Shown here: positions 35,301 to 46,186 of the stretch, piece by piece
Layout: each line of letters starts with the position of its first letter
Position numbering within the stretch: position 1 is the stretch's first letter
Origin: Streblospio benedicti
Taxonomy: Eukaryota > Annelida > Polychaeta > Spionida > Spionidae
DNA length: 64,000 bases
Direction: 5' to 3'
Assembly: GCA_019095985.1 (NCBI GenBank)
Contig: CM032667.1
Location: forward strand, 1,227,626 to 1,291,625
Position numbers and translations under genes: made by a program
The notes under the pieces: model-generated
What the model was told of the DNA's origin: nothing
Databases searched by the model: none
The model's input: only the letters and a program-made list of their open reading frames with translations

Positions 35301-38300
35301 CTAAAATATTTCATTTTAACTTATAAAAATCAGTCAGATTTTCCGCACATTGGACATTTCCAAACATAACATAACATCTGCGGAGTTGTCCTAAAGAGTT
35401 GTCTCAGCAGTTTCCATTTCTACAATCCTTTGAAATGTGACTGTACACTTCCTGACAATACCGTCTCCTTCTGGAAGTCGCAAGCGCCGCTCACCTTCTT
35501 TCATGACCTGAGCGTCGCGGGGGTCGTCCAGGAAGCTGGGGTCGATGAGCGGCTCTCCGCGCGGGTTGTTGGGGTCGAGACGCACTGTGCCACGGCTCTG
35601 AGGGTGGAGCAGCATGGAGCTGAGGAACAGCGACGTCTTGTTCACGCACTCATCATCCGGCTCGTTCAACGACTCCCACACCTGGCAAAGGCATTTAGCT
35701 CACAGGGTGCACATTGGACACTCGCTCTAGGCTAATGTAAATTTCTGCTGCCCAGAGTAAATTCCAAGTCACTTGCCAAGGTTAGAGAGTAAGTATTCAG
35801 TACTAGCAGAATTAGAGATAATCCCTGAATAAAGATATTTCCAACAATATGACTAATGATGGTGGGTATAATTGTGCTGACACCAATTTTATTCCACTAC
35901 TTTACGGCTTGTAACAGTTTTTTTTTCTTCCTTAGACTCTTATTCTGTACGTTATTGGACATGATTCACACTAAAATGCTGGACGCACATGAGAATTGTT
36001 GTGTTAATACAAAACTTGGAAGGACATGCACACTTACAGAAGAACATTTAAATAATCCCTATATTAGGTCAAGACTTCACATAAAATGACTGCATAAACA
36101 TCAATACAATGGTGTTGTATGCATTTGGATCTTATTGACCAATAGAAGTAGGCCTGTAACGATACTCTTGAGCAACGATACAATACACATCACGATACTT
36201 TGTTGGCGATACGATACACATCACGATAACAAAAAACATACGTCAAAACACACACAACAGTCTGTACACGTTGTACGTTACGACTAGTGACGCAAGAAAT
36301 CTATACTGAAATAGCGGAGTGCCAATCGCCATTCAATTGACATTTTGTTAGTAACGCGGTTCACAATACAGCAAAGATGGCGGCGCCCATACTCATGGGA
36401 AAAGACAAAGATTTACCTTGAATTATGCAATATTTTCCATATAAATTCATTGAACAGTTATATCGTGAAAGTATCGCGATATAGACTATCATATCGATAC
36501 TTTAATCGTGAGTAAATAAATCGTGATTCAGCGATGCATCGGTGTATCGTTGCAGTTCTAAATAGAAGTTATGCTTTCCTTCACTGATTTAGGTCAGTAG
36601 CTGTCCCAACTATACAAATTAACCTTTCATTTTGATTTGGCTTTACCTGGTCAAAATGTGCATATCTACAAATTCAAAGTTCGAAACTGCTGAAATTTCT
36701 GTAAGTGTGCTTATCTCACTAGGTTACTTAGCAACATGATTTTTTCTTTATGTAGGTGCGTCATTTTATTTAAAAATATTCCTAATATGTTCTTTAAGTA
36801 ATTGTCTCAGGAAAAAGTTATTTATCGGGCAAAAAAGTAGTGGAATAAAATTGATGTCAGCACAATACTTCAGTATAGCGAGTGCAAACTGAAAGTCACT
36901 TGCCTTACTTGCTGAGTGCTCCATTGAACAGTCACACTCCCTGGATTATCACACTTTCAAATGGCCAATCATATTACAACACCTTCAAATGGACATTCAC
37001 ACTCTCACATGGTTGGGTAGATTATCTAGTATAACAGCGGCTTTGCAAAGGGAAAGATTTGACGAGACTTAGAGTAACACCCACCCACTTGGAGATGAAA
37101 ATCATAATGCCAATACCTTCAAATAGGCAGACACTCAAGAGAGATTATGACAGTTTCTTCCACACAACTTAAATAATGGGGCTATATGGGGAAATTATAA
37201 GAAATATTCTAATACGGTTTCCCAAATGTTATAATAAATGTATGTCTTATTATTATGAAAATCACAGAGTTGCCATTGGACGATTCTTGAGACTATGGAC
37301 ATTGGTATAAGCACAAGCAGGTTCTTAATTTTTGATTGAAAAAGCACACCTTGAAGATTCCTTTCAATAATAATTTCTAACGTTCAAAACATCTTGGAGA
37401 CATTCAACATTCAAAACATCTTATTTTCTCCGGTTGCTGACATTTTCGTTTTGAAAACGGAGATAAATATCAGAACAGTAATAATTGTTTACAAATCCTT
37501 AAAAATAATGATTGTTATATCAACAGTGTTTCTAATTATTCTGGGTGATCAAAACATTTAAGGTGTATTAAAACATGGTATTATAATCATAATTAAGTAC
37601 ATTATTAATAAAGGGCAAAAAACATTAATTGTAAAAAATAAGTATATTATATTTCTGATTGTTGTCATACAAAAAAGAAATTATAGATTATAAACATAGA
37701 TCTTTTTTGTATGCAAAGTAATGCGAAGCAATATTGTGGAGCATAAATAATAACAAAAATTATAACCCTCGGTCCCTCAACATATGAAAACTTATCTTGC
37801 GTATATACCTCCAAATTCTGAAATGTAAAATTAAAACTGCCAACATATTTAAGAACTTAAAAAAGAAATTTACAACTTTATGAATTGTATCGTCAATATA
37901 AAATCAACAACAAAATAACAAAGACAATTAGTATGCATAACTTCATCAGATAGATAAAATCCCCTAACAGTTTCTAATAATACTCATAACATTCTACATG
38001 CATGCAATTCAAATATACTGGGACAGCGAGAAAACAACAAAATTATAGATAGCATTTTTAGAAGGGCAGCTGATATATAATCCAAGAGAACGGGAAGCAG
38101 AAAGGTGAGAATTTCAATTTACCTCTTGCTTGAGGTTCCAGTTGCGTTTAAAGACGCCACCGAACAATGAACAGGACATGTGAATGTAGACATCGGGATA
38201 CAGAGTGTGCTCATCTGCGTAACGTGAGCGGAAAAATGCGAGGGCTCCTTGTGCACCAGCCGTGCCCAGGTAACCTGCAGAACAGAGAGAGGGTTCGCGT

Positions 38301-41300
38301 GTGGAGAACACAAGTGCATGGAAGTTAGCCAAAACATTTTTTATTTGCGAAATCAGGATTCAGTATGGCAAAAAGCCGTAGAGTAAGGAGGTTGATATCA
38401 TAGTCAAACATTGCGTACACGCAGTAATTGATGGAGTACCTGACTTTAATAAAGATGAGTAGATTTATTGATGCTTTAGCATAACAGAAGTTGTTGAAAA
38501 TTAACAAATCTGTTGTACATGTACTCACAACTCTACACATTCTCTCTAGGCATAACTAAAAATGTGGCTTTAGGGATTAATTCTACATATAACTCACAAT
38601 TAAGAAGCCTATCCATCAGACTAGAGTAACTCATTTAATCATATAATGTAACTTAACAATCACAACATAATAGCAGGCAATAAGTGTTCATTAAAATGAG
38701 TATGCAAATAATTAGACGCAGCAAACAGACCAGACTTGAAGAAGAGCAGTTGTTGGTAGTCTTCATTGTTCTTGCTCCTCAGTGCGTTGTCCACATTGAG
38801 TGTTGGAGGCCTCTCCACAATGTACTCGATCACACACGTGGGATGGTCCTGCAGGTTGTAGCCAACGGGCAGATTTGCTCGCACAGGGATCTAAAAACGT
38901 ACTGCAAATTCAATGGATAAGGCAATCTGAAGTACAAAGAGTAAAACATAAACTGATGTGATGCTAGTAAGTTCAAATACCGGATAAGAAAATTCAATGT
39001 TATGTGACAGTCACTGAGCAATGGAATGGATGGAAATAAACTTATAACTGTATACAAATCTGAACGTTATAAACTTTAAGTAGGCATAAAGGCTCCATAC
39101 ACAGTTCTACGGTCTAAACTAGCTAGCCTGCTGGAGCCATATGGAGCCATGCTATCGCAATATAGCTCACATCAAAACTTACAAACCAGACTGACAAACA
39201 TCACCAAGGATTAAAGCTAGGATCAAAGCTCAAACAATCATGTTAAATATAAGACCAACGTCATAAACCAATGGAAATTAGATGGACGGTTGAGAAAGAC
39301 ACTGGGCAGCCAGGCCATACCGTTAAATTGAGCAATAATAAGGACCTGTCCAAATACTGATTCAAATATATAGATACCTATTGGAACCTGTCATTTTGAC
39401 TTTGGCAAACTTGTCTCAAGAGCTTGTCTGGACGAAGCTCTTGAGACAAGAGCAAAAGTCTCGCAAAAGACAAAATGACAGGTTCCAATAGGTATCTATA
39501 TATTTGAATCAATATTTATAAAATGGAACCCAATAGAAGTTAACATTCTGTGACTGTCCAAATAAATCTAGGGTTTTGTTGGCTGCGTACATTGAGAGCC
39601 TCGAGCTGGTCGCGCGGCCCGATGCCACACAGCATAAGGAGGCGCGGGGACTCGATGGCGCCGGCCGACAGGATCACCTCCTTGGCCGCCGCCACCCGCG
39701 TCGTCTGCCCGTCCTTCTTCACCTCCACACCGGTCACACGGTTCTTGTCAAACAGCAGCTGAATCGCAATTTTCGAATAAAAATTAGTTAAATAGCTGTT
39801 TGTATAAAAAAAAACACACACTACAAAACATCCAATTATTTAGTTCTTTGTGGTAATGGTACTTAAAATTCATTTTGATTTAGATTTTTGTGCCTTAGCA
39901 CATACTCAGACATTAAAACTTGAGTTTTCTTTCCATATCAAAGTACTGTTTGCATTGGATATTGAATTGGACGATGTCAAGAATAATACATTGATGTTCT
40001 GAAATCATGTCCTTAAAATGAATGAGCATGCGATCATATCAAGTACTTCAAGCTGCAAAAGGCAAGATTCAAATCTTTCTTCAATATCTGTTTTATGTTG
40101 AATAAAGCAGATGGAGTCGGTACTTGTATTGACATTGATCTACCTACATGTGTATGATTTTAGTTAACAAATTTTTTAATGTTATCTTGAATGGATTTCA
40201 TCTTTTAAAATGAGCAGCGCTATGATAATAGGAGAATCAAGCATTTTAAATTTATATCAACAGCATTTAAGTTCCGTGAGTGACATTGCCGAAAGATGCG
40301 TTAAATAGTGTACCTGTAACACTTCGGAGTGAATGGCGACATGGAGGTTGTCCCTCTCCATGGCAGGCCGCAGATAGCCGTGAGCCGTGCTCCACCGCAT
40401 GCCCTTGTACAGGTGGCCCTGGCCCGGGCTGAAGCCTAAACAGCCAGTCAACATGGCCAAATAATAAAGTAGGATTCCTCGCTTTGAAAATTAATCAGAA
40501 AAATAGAAACGTCACATAATCAGGAAATCATAAATACAAGTATGAGCATCACAGTAGTTGCTGCATATTGGGTAAAATTTCACTACCCGTACTTCACAAA
40601 CGATATCTAACCAATAGTATAATAACTTTATTTAAATGTAAATCAATAAGCTCCAATTGTGCTTAAAAAGTGCAACAAATTTTCTTGAATGTTCGAACGA
40701 ACGTAAAACTGATTGTACAATATACTGTTGCACACTACATTGTATATCACAGGTCTATGGGTCTGTAGTAGAGTCTAGAGTGGTCAGTGCAAAAAGAAAA
40801 CAGCAAACAACTATTACCTAGCTGGTTGGCCCCATTGATATCTGTCATGTCATAACCCAGCTCTTTTCCTGCATCCAGGAACGCTTCCACTAATGGAGTC
40901 AACTCGAGATCACTCACTTTCATTGGTCCGTTGGCACCATGATATGCTGCAAGGTTTTGAACACGCAATGAAAGGTGAAAACATACCATCATGGCCTGTG
41001 TTCTTATGTCCTCAGACTTCTGTGAACGATAACATTGCAGTTTAACTTAATTCATATATCTAATGTGAGATGATTTGTAACTTGTAAGTTATGAAGATAC
41101 ATTCATAGACAATTCTCTACTTGAGTTTTTCATAAAGCATCAAAGTATAATGTAAATATAGTACTTTCAAATCATTACACCTTTTTTCACGGTAGACATT
41201 GTATGAAGATTTTATGACACTGAATCATTCGTTTGAAAGATATTGTTAACTGAACATTTCATTACCGTTCAGGCTGGCTTCATTATGCATTCAACATAAG

Positions 41301-44300
41301 TAGTGTAAGTGGCAGGTCTCTTCGGTAAGGAATATGTTTTAAACCATTGATTCACTGTCATAAACACTATCTTACTACAATCGCGTGGTGACAACAGTAA
41401 TCTAGTGGCTTACGTGACTGTGTCAGCGCGGGGTTTGTGTTGCCCTCGCTCTTGATGAAGTATGGCAGCACGTCCTTATAGCTCCAGCCCGTGCACCCGT
41501 GGCGCGTGGCCCAATCGTCGTAGTCGTGGCGACTGCCACGCGTGTATGTCATGTAGTTGATACTGCTCGAGCCACCCAGGCCTTTCCCACGTGGGTACGC
41601 GGCTTGCTGCATAGAGACAACCACAAACACTATCAGGCATGGAGAGTGGCACCGGTTCAGCGGTTGAATTAAAGAGAACCTTGTTTTCTCGATATTACTT
41701 ACTTCGCATTTTCTGTTGAATCTAGGTTAGGTTTAGTTTCTGTTCAACTACATTATGAACGTATTATTCAGTTGGTTATCTCAAATGTTGGCAATCTAGA
41801 GCATTTCACTGTTTCAATACTTGTGCAAGATAATGAGTTTCTACTGTATTGGATAAAAGCAAATATCAAGCAAATATCCGATTAGGAATTCACCCATTCT
41901 GTTGTTGTGAAGATGACTTTAGCACTTACATTTTCCACCATGCCGCGGCATGCTCTGCGCTGTGGCACCGTCTTGTAGTCATAGCTGAAGTCTGACTGTT
42001 GGAGCTTCCCCGCATCTGTGGGAATATGCACACCCGGGGAGGAAACATCGTCCCCACCAGCCTCTAGAAGTAGCACCTGCAAGAGGCCTTTAATCAGTGA
42101 TATTTATCGTATATACCGTACACATGTATCTTTACAATATTTAGTACTAAATCTATGGTTTCAACAGTTTTCTCTCAAGGATTTGTGATATTGGTAGTAG
42201 TAGTAATATTGAGAGAATACAATTTAACATCTTAATTATTAACAAATCAATATATAATTACTGTATATGGATTTATGACTGTCAAGTATTGCTGCTGTGA
42301 TTAATAAATTGCCTTGTTTTATCAGGAAAGTGATGTAAAGTACCACGAAATATGCATATGGGCACATGCATCGTAGAGGTCAGAAATCAAGAGATTGATA
42401 AATGACCATTCTTTCTTTTTCCCCTTGATTCACTACTATATATAGTCTATAAGTAAACAATGCAGGGGAAAAGAAAGATGGCCAGAGGGAGGGGGGCAGG
42501 ATGATATTTATTCTCATTCAAAACCCCATGGGCTTGTATTCAAACACTAAGTCCATCATTACTGTTAGGCCCATGGGCTTTAATGCGTGGGACTACGGTA
42601 TAAATTACAACTAAGATTGTCACCTTATCATTGGAGTTTTCGGACAGTCTGTTGGCAAGCACATTCCCAGCAGCACCCGCTCCAACTGAAAAACATCACA
42701 ATTTGTAATCAACGCATTCAATCACCTTCCTACTATTTGTAATATTCTAATATTCTTTTTATAGATGAGGTCATTGGCCTGAGGCATTGGCATACACCTG
42801 TGTCCACCTTTCTAGCAATCTACAGTGAGCTTCAGTCTTTTCACATGAACATAAACAACCTCTTTTAAGACAATACCGGACCTGGTTTTTAATTAGTGAT
42901 CTCAATAGAGGTGATCTCTTCATGGAGGTTTGCCGTGGTTTCTTTATGAAGGTTTGTGACTGTGAGAAATGGTCTTATCATAGAGGTGGTCTCTTTGGGG
43001 AGGTGGTCTTAATTGGAGTTTCTACAGTAATCGTTCACGTTCTTAACTTTTAGTAACTAAAACAAGGTGTCAGAGCTGAACAAATCATTAACATTTAACA
43101 TTGATTTCAGTAGTTCAATGACCATTTGTATAGGCGACCAGTCAAGGCTAAATGATATGTTATGGTCGTAAACAAAGGAGTAATCTTGACCGACATATTC
43201 AAAGTAGGTCAGACATTGACCTTCCTATGAAGAACGTGTTTATACTGTTCACCAGACATGCTCATAATGGACCAAATATACTGTTGTATTTACCTGGCAG
43301 AAGTGTTGCCCTTCAAGGCATTTGATAACTTGTGTTTGTATTCAATGATTAAATATAAATATCTTATTTATAGGTGTACATATAGTCCTGTAGATGTATA
43401 CCTAGAATATGTCTAGTATGACCCCCTTTATGATGTGGAGAACTAATAATAGAGATATGTCAGTAGATATATATATATATATATATCAATAGACCGATCT
43501 GTCTGTGGTCTATAATGATAAAGGATTAAAAAGTTCATTTAAAACTGTAAAATTTCTTAGATGACGTCATCCTGTCAAGTTTCAGTTCCGAAGATGTTAT
43601 CGTGATAAGATGACTAAAGTCTCAACATAAAAGTAAATATATTTGGATAGTAACTATGAATTGTTATTTAATATATATGAAACCTATTCTGAAGAAATGT
43701 TCGCCAATTAACAAAGACGGATGATGCAGTTGCCATTGAAAAAAAGGCAGTCAACTTCTTTTTCAAATTGTAATATGATTGTCATTTTTCTATTAATTAA
43801 TTTTAAACAGAAGTTGACCGAGATGTAATTAACTGGGTCAGTTCTCTTCTATTTGACAATGGTGATTTACTCAATAAATGTAATAAATAAATAAAAGTAA
43901 TGTAAATGCAAAAATATAGTATAATAAATGATATCCTAGGTTCATCAGAAATGTATTAAACACATGAAATATTGTAATAGTATTAACCCCATGCATTTCA
44001 CAGGCTTATTCAGATTGAGTGACTATAAATATTCTTGAATGCAAATTAGGTTGGCAAGGTTATGTTGCCATGCCTTGGACATCAAGGTTATTTGAAGTGT
44101 CTGATTAGACTCTCAACAAAGTTTAACAAACTACTGTCACAATGTTAAACACAGTCACTGACATAGCATGAAATATTTACCATATGGTATGCATTTATAT
44201 TGCATTGTACTACATTTCACCACAAAATACTAGGAAATAAAAAATACTTTAAGTGCATATTGTTTCAATTTTAGCAGAAATCATTTTATTCCTGATTTTA

Positions 44301-44648
44301 GGTATTGTTCTTTCATGAATGGTAAATTTGGACGGTGAAACTGAAGCACCAAGAATTTTCAATCTTTCATTTTTTCCCTTCGAATTATATTCAAATAGAA
44401 GAAAAGCTACAGACACAGTGAAAAAGTGACAACTTACTTATGATATAATCATAAACTTCATTGAAGGAATCAACAACTTTGGAGGAACCAATTTTATCCC
44501 TGAGAGCCTGGTTCACCAGTTTCTGTATCATGGTGCCTTTCCCTGCCATGGTTTGGCTGAAACACAACATGCAGAAAAATCCATCACCGTGTTCTCTTAT
44601 TTTGCCATGTTTGCTGAAACTAACTGATCTGATTGCCTGAGAGGCCAT
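31596..44648 (-). CDS. GMC oxidoreductase, choline-dehydrogenase-like (649 aa)
   Basis: An FAD-dependent alcohol/choline dehydrogenase of the GMC family. Fourteen exons close in phase: 44648-44438, 42685-42624, 42076-41930, 41606-41414, 40946-40818, 40435-40314, 39758-39591, 38890-38731, 38274-38123, 35681-35495, 35100-34995, 32761-32645, 32261-32126 and 31655-31596. Motifs in order: [21 protein letters not shown] (FAD Rossmann loop), [23 protein letters not shown] (GMC signature 1), [18 protein letters not shown] (signature 2), [20 protein letters not shown] (catalytic His region; Ala follows where Gly is usual), and [16 protein letters not shown] with [17 protein letters not shown] at the end. 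The N-terminus from 44648 ([15 protein letters not shown]) could be a mitochondrial presequence. A second Met at 44550, just after a possible acceptor, gives 616 residues. The substrate is not shown by sequence. Confidence 0.92.
32351..32382. repeat. TA microsatellite
   Basis: A run of about fourteen TA units in a GMC-gene intron. Confidence 0.85.
33269..33675. mobile_element. foldback element with ~130-bp arms and GC-rich core
   Basis: CATAGTCAAGAA at 33269 and its inverse TTCTTGACTATG ending at 33675 bound two long arms. The best-paired part is CTTCATCAGTTTCTGGTGG through TTGTGCACCTTGCAATTGC. The core (about 33405-33535) is unusually GC- and purine-rich and ends in a poly-C run. It lies in a GMC-gene intron. 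Confidence 0.75.
33725..33895 (+). mobile_element. pogo/Tigger-like MITE, copy 3
   Basis: Begins TACAGCAGAACCTCC and ends GAGGTTGTACTGTA. The body shares the GACCACTT motifs. Confidence 0.65.
34765..34856 (+). repeat. perfect 46-bp tandem duplication
   Basis: 34765-34810 and 34811-34856 are identical and adjacent, starting TCAATCATTCCACAAG. Confidence 0.9.
35377..35472 (-). pseudogene. fragment of the kinase exon 3 in a GMC intron
   Basis: The minus strand matches the kinase glycine-loop exon (about 21516-21615) over roughly 95 bases, about five in six identical by eye. The kinase reading GIVRKCSVTYQGIVEMEAA appears as [19 protein letters not shown]. It begins about 20 bases after the donor of GMC exon 10 (35495). 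The AVK lysine is lost and a stop follows shortly. This is a partial duplicate, not a kinase. Confidence 0.8.
35867..36866. mobile_element. 1-kb inverted-repeat element with a nested hAT-like insert
   Basis: ATTGTGCTGACACCAATTTT at 35867 is repeated inverted to 36866, with at least 30 bases well paired (apart from one mismatch). The hAT-like element 36149-36560 lies inside. Confidence 0.65.
36149..36560. mobile_element. hAT-like MITE with exact 8-bp duplication
   Basis: Starts TAGGCCTGTAACGATAC and ends GTATCGTTGCAGTTCTA. AATAGAAG flanks both ends (36141-36148 and 36561-36568). 412 bp with many ATCGTGAT/CGATAC repeats and no transposase. Confidence 0.85.
39359..39510. repeat. 152-bp near-perfect hairpin
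   Basis: GATTCAAATATATAGATACC at the left is repeated inverted at the right. The inner TCTCAAGAGCTT / AAGCTCTTGAGA closes the loop. It lies in a GMC intron. Confidence 0.85.
42359..42485 (+). mobile_element. GGGCACATGCATC MITE, diverged copy
   Basis: Shares GGGCACATGCATCGTAGAGG and AACAATG(C/A)AGGGGAAAAGAAAG with the copy at 50676-50834. Confidence 0.6.
42851..43029 (-). mobile_element. pogo/Tigger-like MITE, copy 4
   Basis: Read on the minus strand it starts TACTGTAGAAACTCC with GACCACCTC repeats. It lies in GMC intron 1. Confidence 0.6.
43468..43488. repeat. short AT microsatellite
   Basis: ATATAT run in GMC intron 1. Confidence 0.7.
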
Positions 44649-45376
44649 AGTGTACGGAAAAATTGATCTCTCATACTACAAACTTTAAAACCTAAAACTG
44701 ATAAATAAACATATAAAACTTAATATGCATTTTGTAAGAATACCTTTTAAATTTAACTCTCCGGTTTCAATATATATCTACCGACAACTGAAAAAAATAA
44801 ATCGCAATACATTTTAATATGTGCTCAAATGACTGGCTACATCACAATGCTGGGAATACCTAAGTTAGTAACAGTGGATGATAATTCATCAAAATAACCT
44901 TTCACGACCTTTCAAATTTGAGTGTAATGTCACTTGCACTGCAGTGGTAGAGGGGCTTTGGGTGGAAGGGTGTAGGGGTGGGGGTTGTATTAACATTTCG
45001 AGAAATCTTGCATCCCTAATTTTGGCATCGTTGGTTTACGGGAAACTTTTACATTGTACACATATTCAGTGCTATAATATCTACCCATGGGGTGAAACGG
45101 ACGCATTACGGTGTAAGTAAAAGCAAAGCTTTCCAGTGTGGCAAAAACTTAATATTGCGTTGAATTTTCCACATGGGAAGCTTCGTATCTTAACATGTTC
45201 GGAAGAGCACCCAAATTCAGTATTATTGCCCACACGTATCACTCTCTTTTTGGGCTGTTTTCCCACTTAATCTTTTAAAAAAAATAATTCATGCAATGAA
45301 CGTATTAGTAATTTTGTGTCTCTTGCGAATGACAACCGGGATTGAAGTCTAATTGCAATGACTTGCCCTCAGGACT
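44649..45376. other. 5' flank of the GMC gene
   Basis: Intergenic. It should hold the GMC promoter, but no core element is distinctive. Confidence 0.4.
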
Positions 45377-45887
45377 CACAGGGGCAATTTATAGACTAAA
45401 ATATAAGCTAAACACTAGGGAACTCACCACCCAGGGCTGAACGCTAGCTAGTGCCCTGGTGTCCTGGGCACATAAATTCTAAGTCAGGGCACATCAAATC
45501 TTAGACTCTTGTGGCCTGATGGGCACACCATAAAAAAGTACCAATTATTATATTTTAGCTAAACTCGACCATCATATCCACAATGTTGTATTCCCTATGG
45601 TGAAACATACAAGTTTTCTTGTTGATCTGATAGTTGAACTATTTTTTTGTTTTTATTTATTTTTTATTTTTTATTTTGCCATCTGCGGTTTCGCTAAAAA
45701 ATTTCAGGGCACATAAAAATGAGATCAGGGCACTTGGATTTGGACTATCACGTGCCCTGCTGGGCACGCGAAAAAGAGTTAGTGTTCAGCCCTGCCACCG
45801 AGTATGAAATACGAGCCTCGTATTTCATACTCGGTGGTGAGTTCCCTAGTGTTTAGCTTATATTTTAGTCTATAAATTGCCCCTGTG
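45377..45887. mobile_element. perfect-palindrome MITE split by a second element
   Basis: CACAGGGGCAATTTATAG at 45377 is inverted at the right end (to 45887). Flanks TCAGGACT (45369-45376) and TCAGGACC (45888-45895) match at seven of eight, an 8-bp hAT-like duplication. Without the insert at 45432-45794 and one CCACC, the element is a ~143-bp hairpin whose arms pair almost perfectly around CGAGCCTCG. Confidence 0.8.
45432..45794. mobile_element. MITE with CAGGGCTGAAC ends, nested
   Basis: Starts CAGGGCTGAACGCTAGCT and ends with the inverse of CAGGGCTGAACACTAACT. CCACC is duplicated at its edges. Repeated GGGCAC/GTGCCC motifs inside. 363 bp, non-coding. Confidence 0.75.
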
Positions 45888-46034
45888 TCAGGACCTGCCC
45901 AACGCAATGAACAGGATCGAATCCAGTCTACTGAAAATGCCCTAGATCTAAGACATGCCCTAGATCTAAGACATGTAGATCTAGATAGATATTTAATCTA
46001 CTAGTATAGCCATACATGTAGAGCTGAGTACCAT

Positions 46035-46186
46035 GCATAGGCAGATCCAGGTTTTTGGAAAAGGGAGGCACACTTAAGGAAAATGGGGGGGACGCACTTT
46101 AGGGATTTCATGAAAACCCCAATGAAAATGAAGTATTTTGGTGGGAAAAGGGGGGGGTCGCCCCCCTCCTCTGGATCTGCCTATGC
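46035..46186 (+). mobile_element. short MITE ending in GGATCTGCC, best copy
   Basis: 152 bp with perfect 16-base ends GCATAGGCAGATCCAG / CTGGATCTGCCTATGC. CAT sits outside both ends. It is the reference for the copies at 720, 8636 and 18737. Confidence 0.85.

Noticed and set aside
39550-39791. Plus-strand frames over GMC exon 7
   Set aside because: They are shadows of the GC-rich minus-strand exon.
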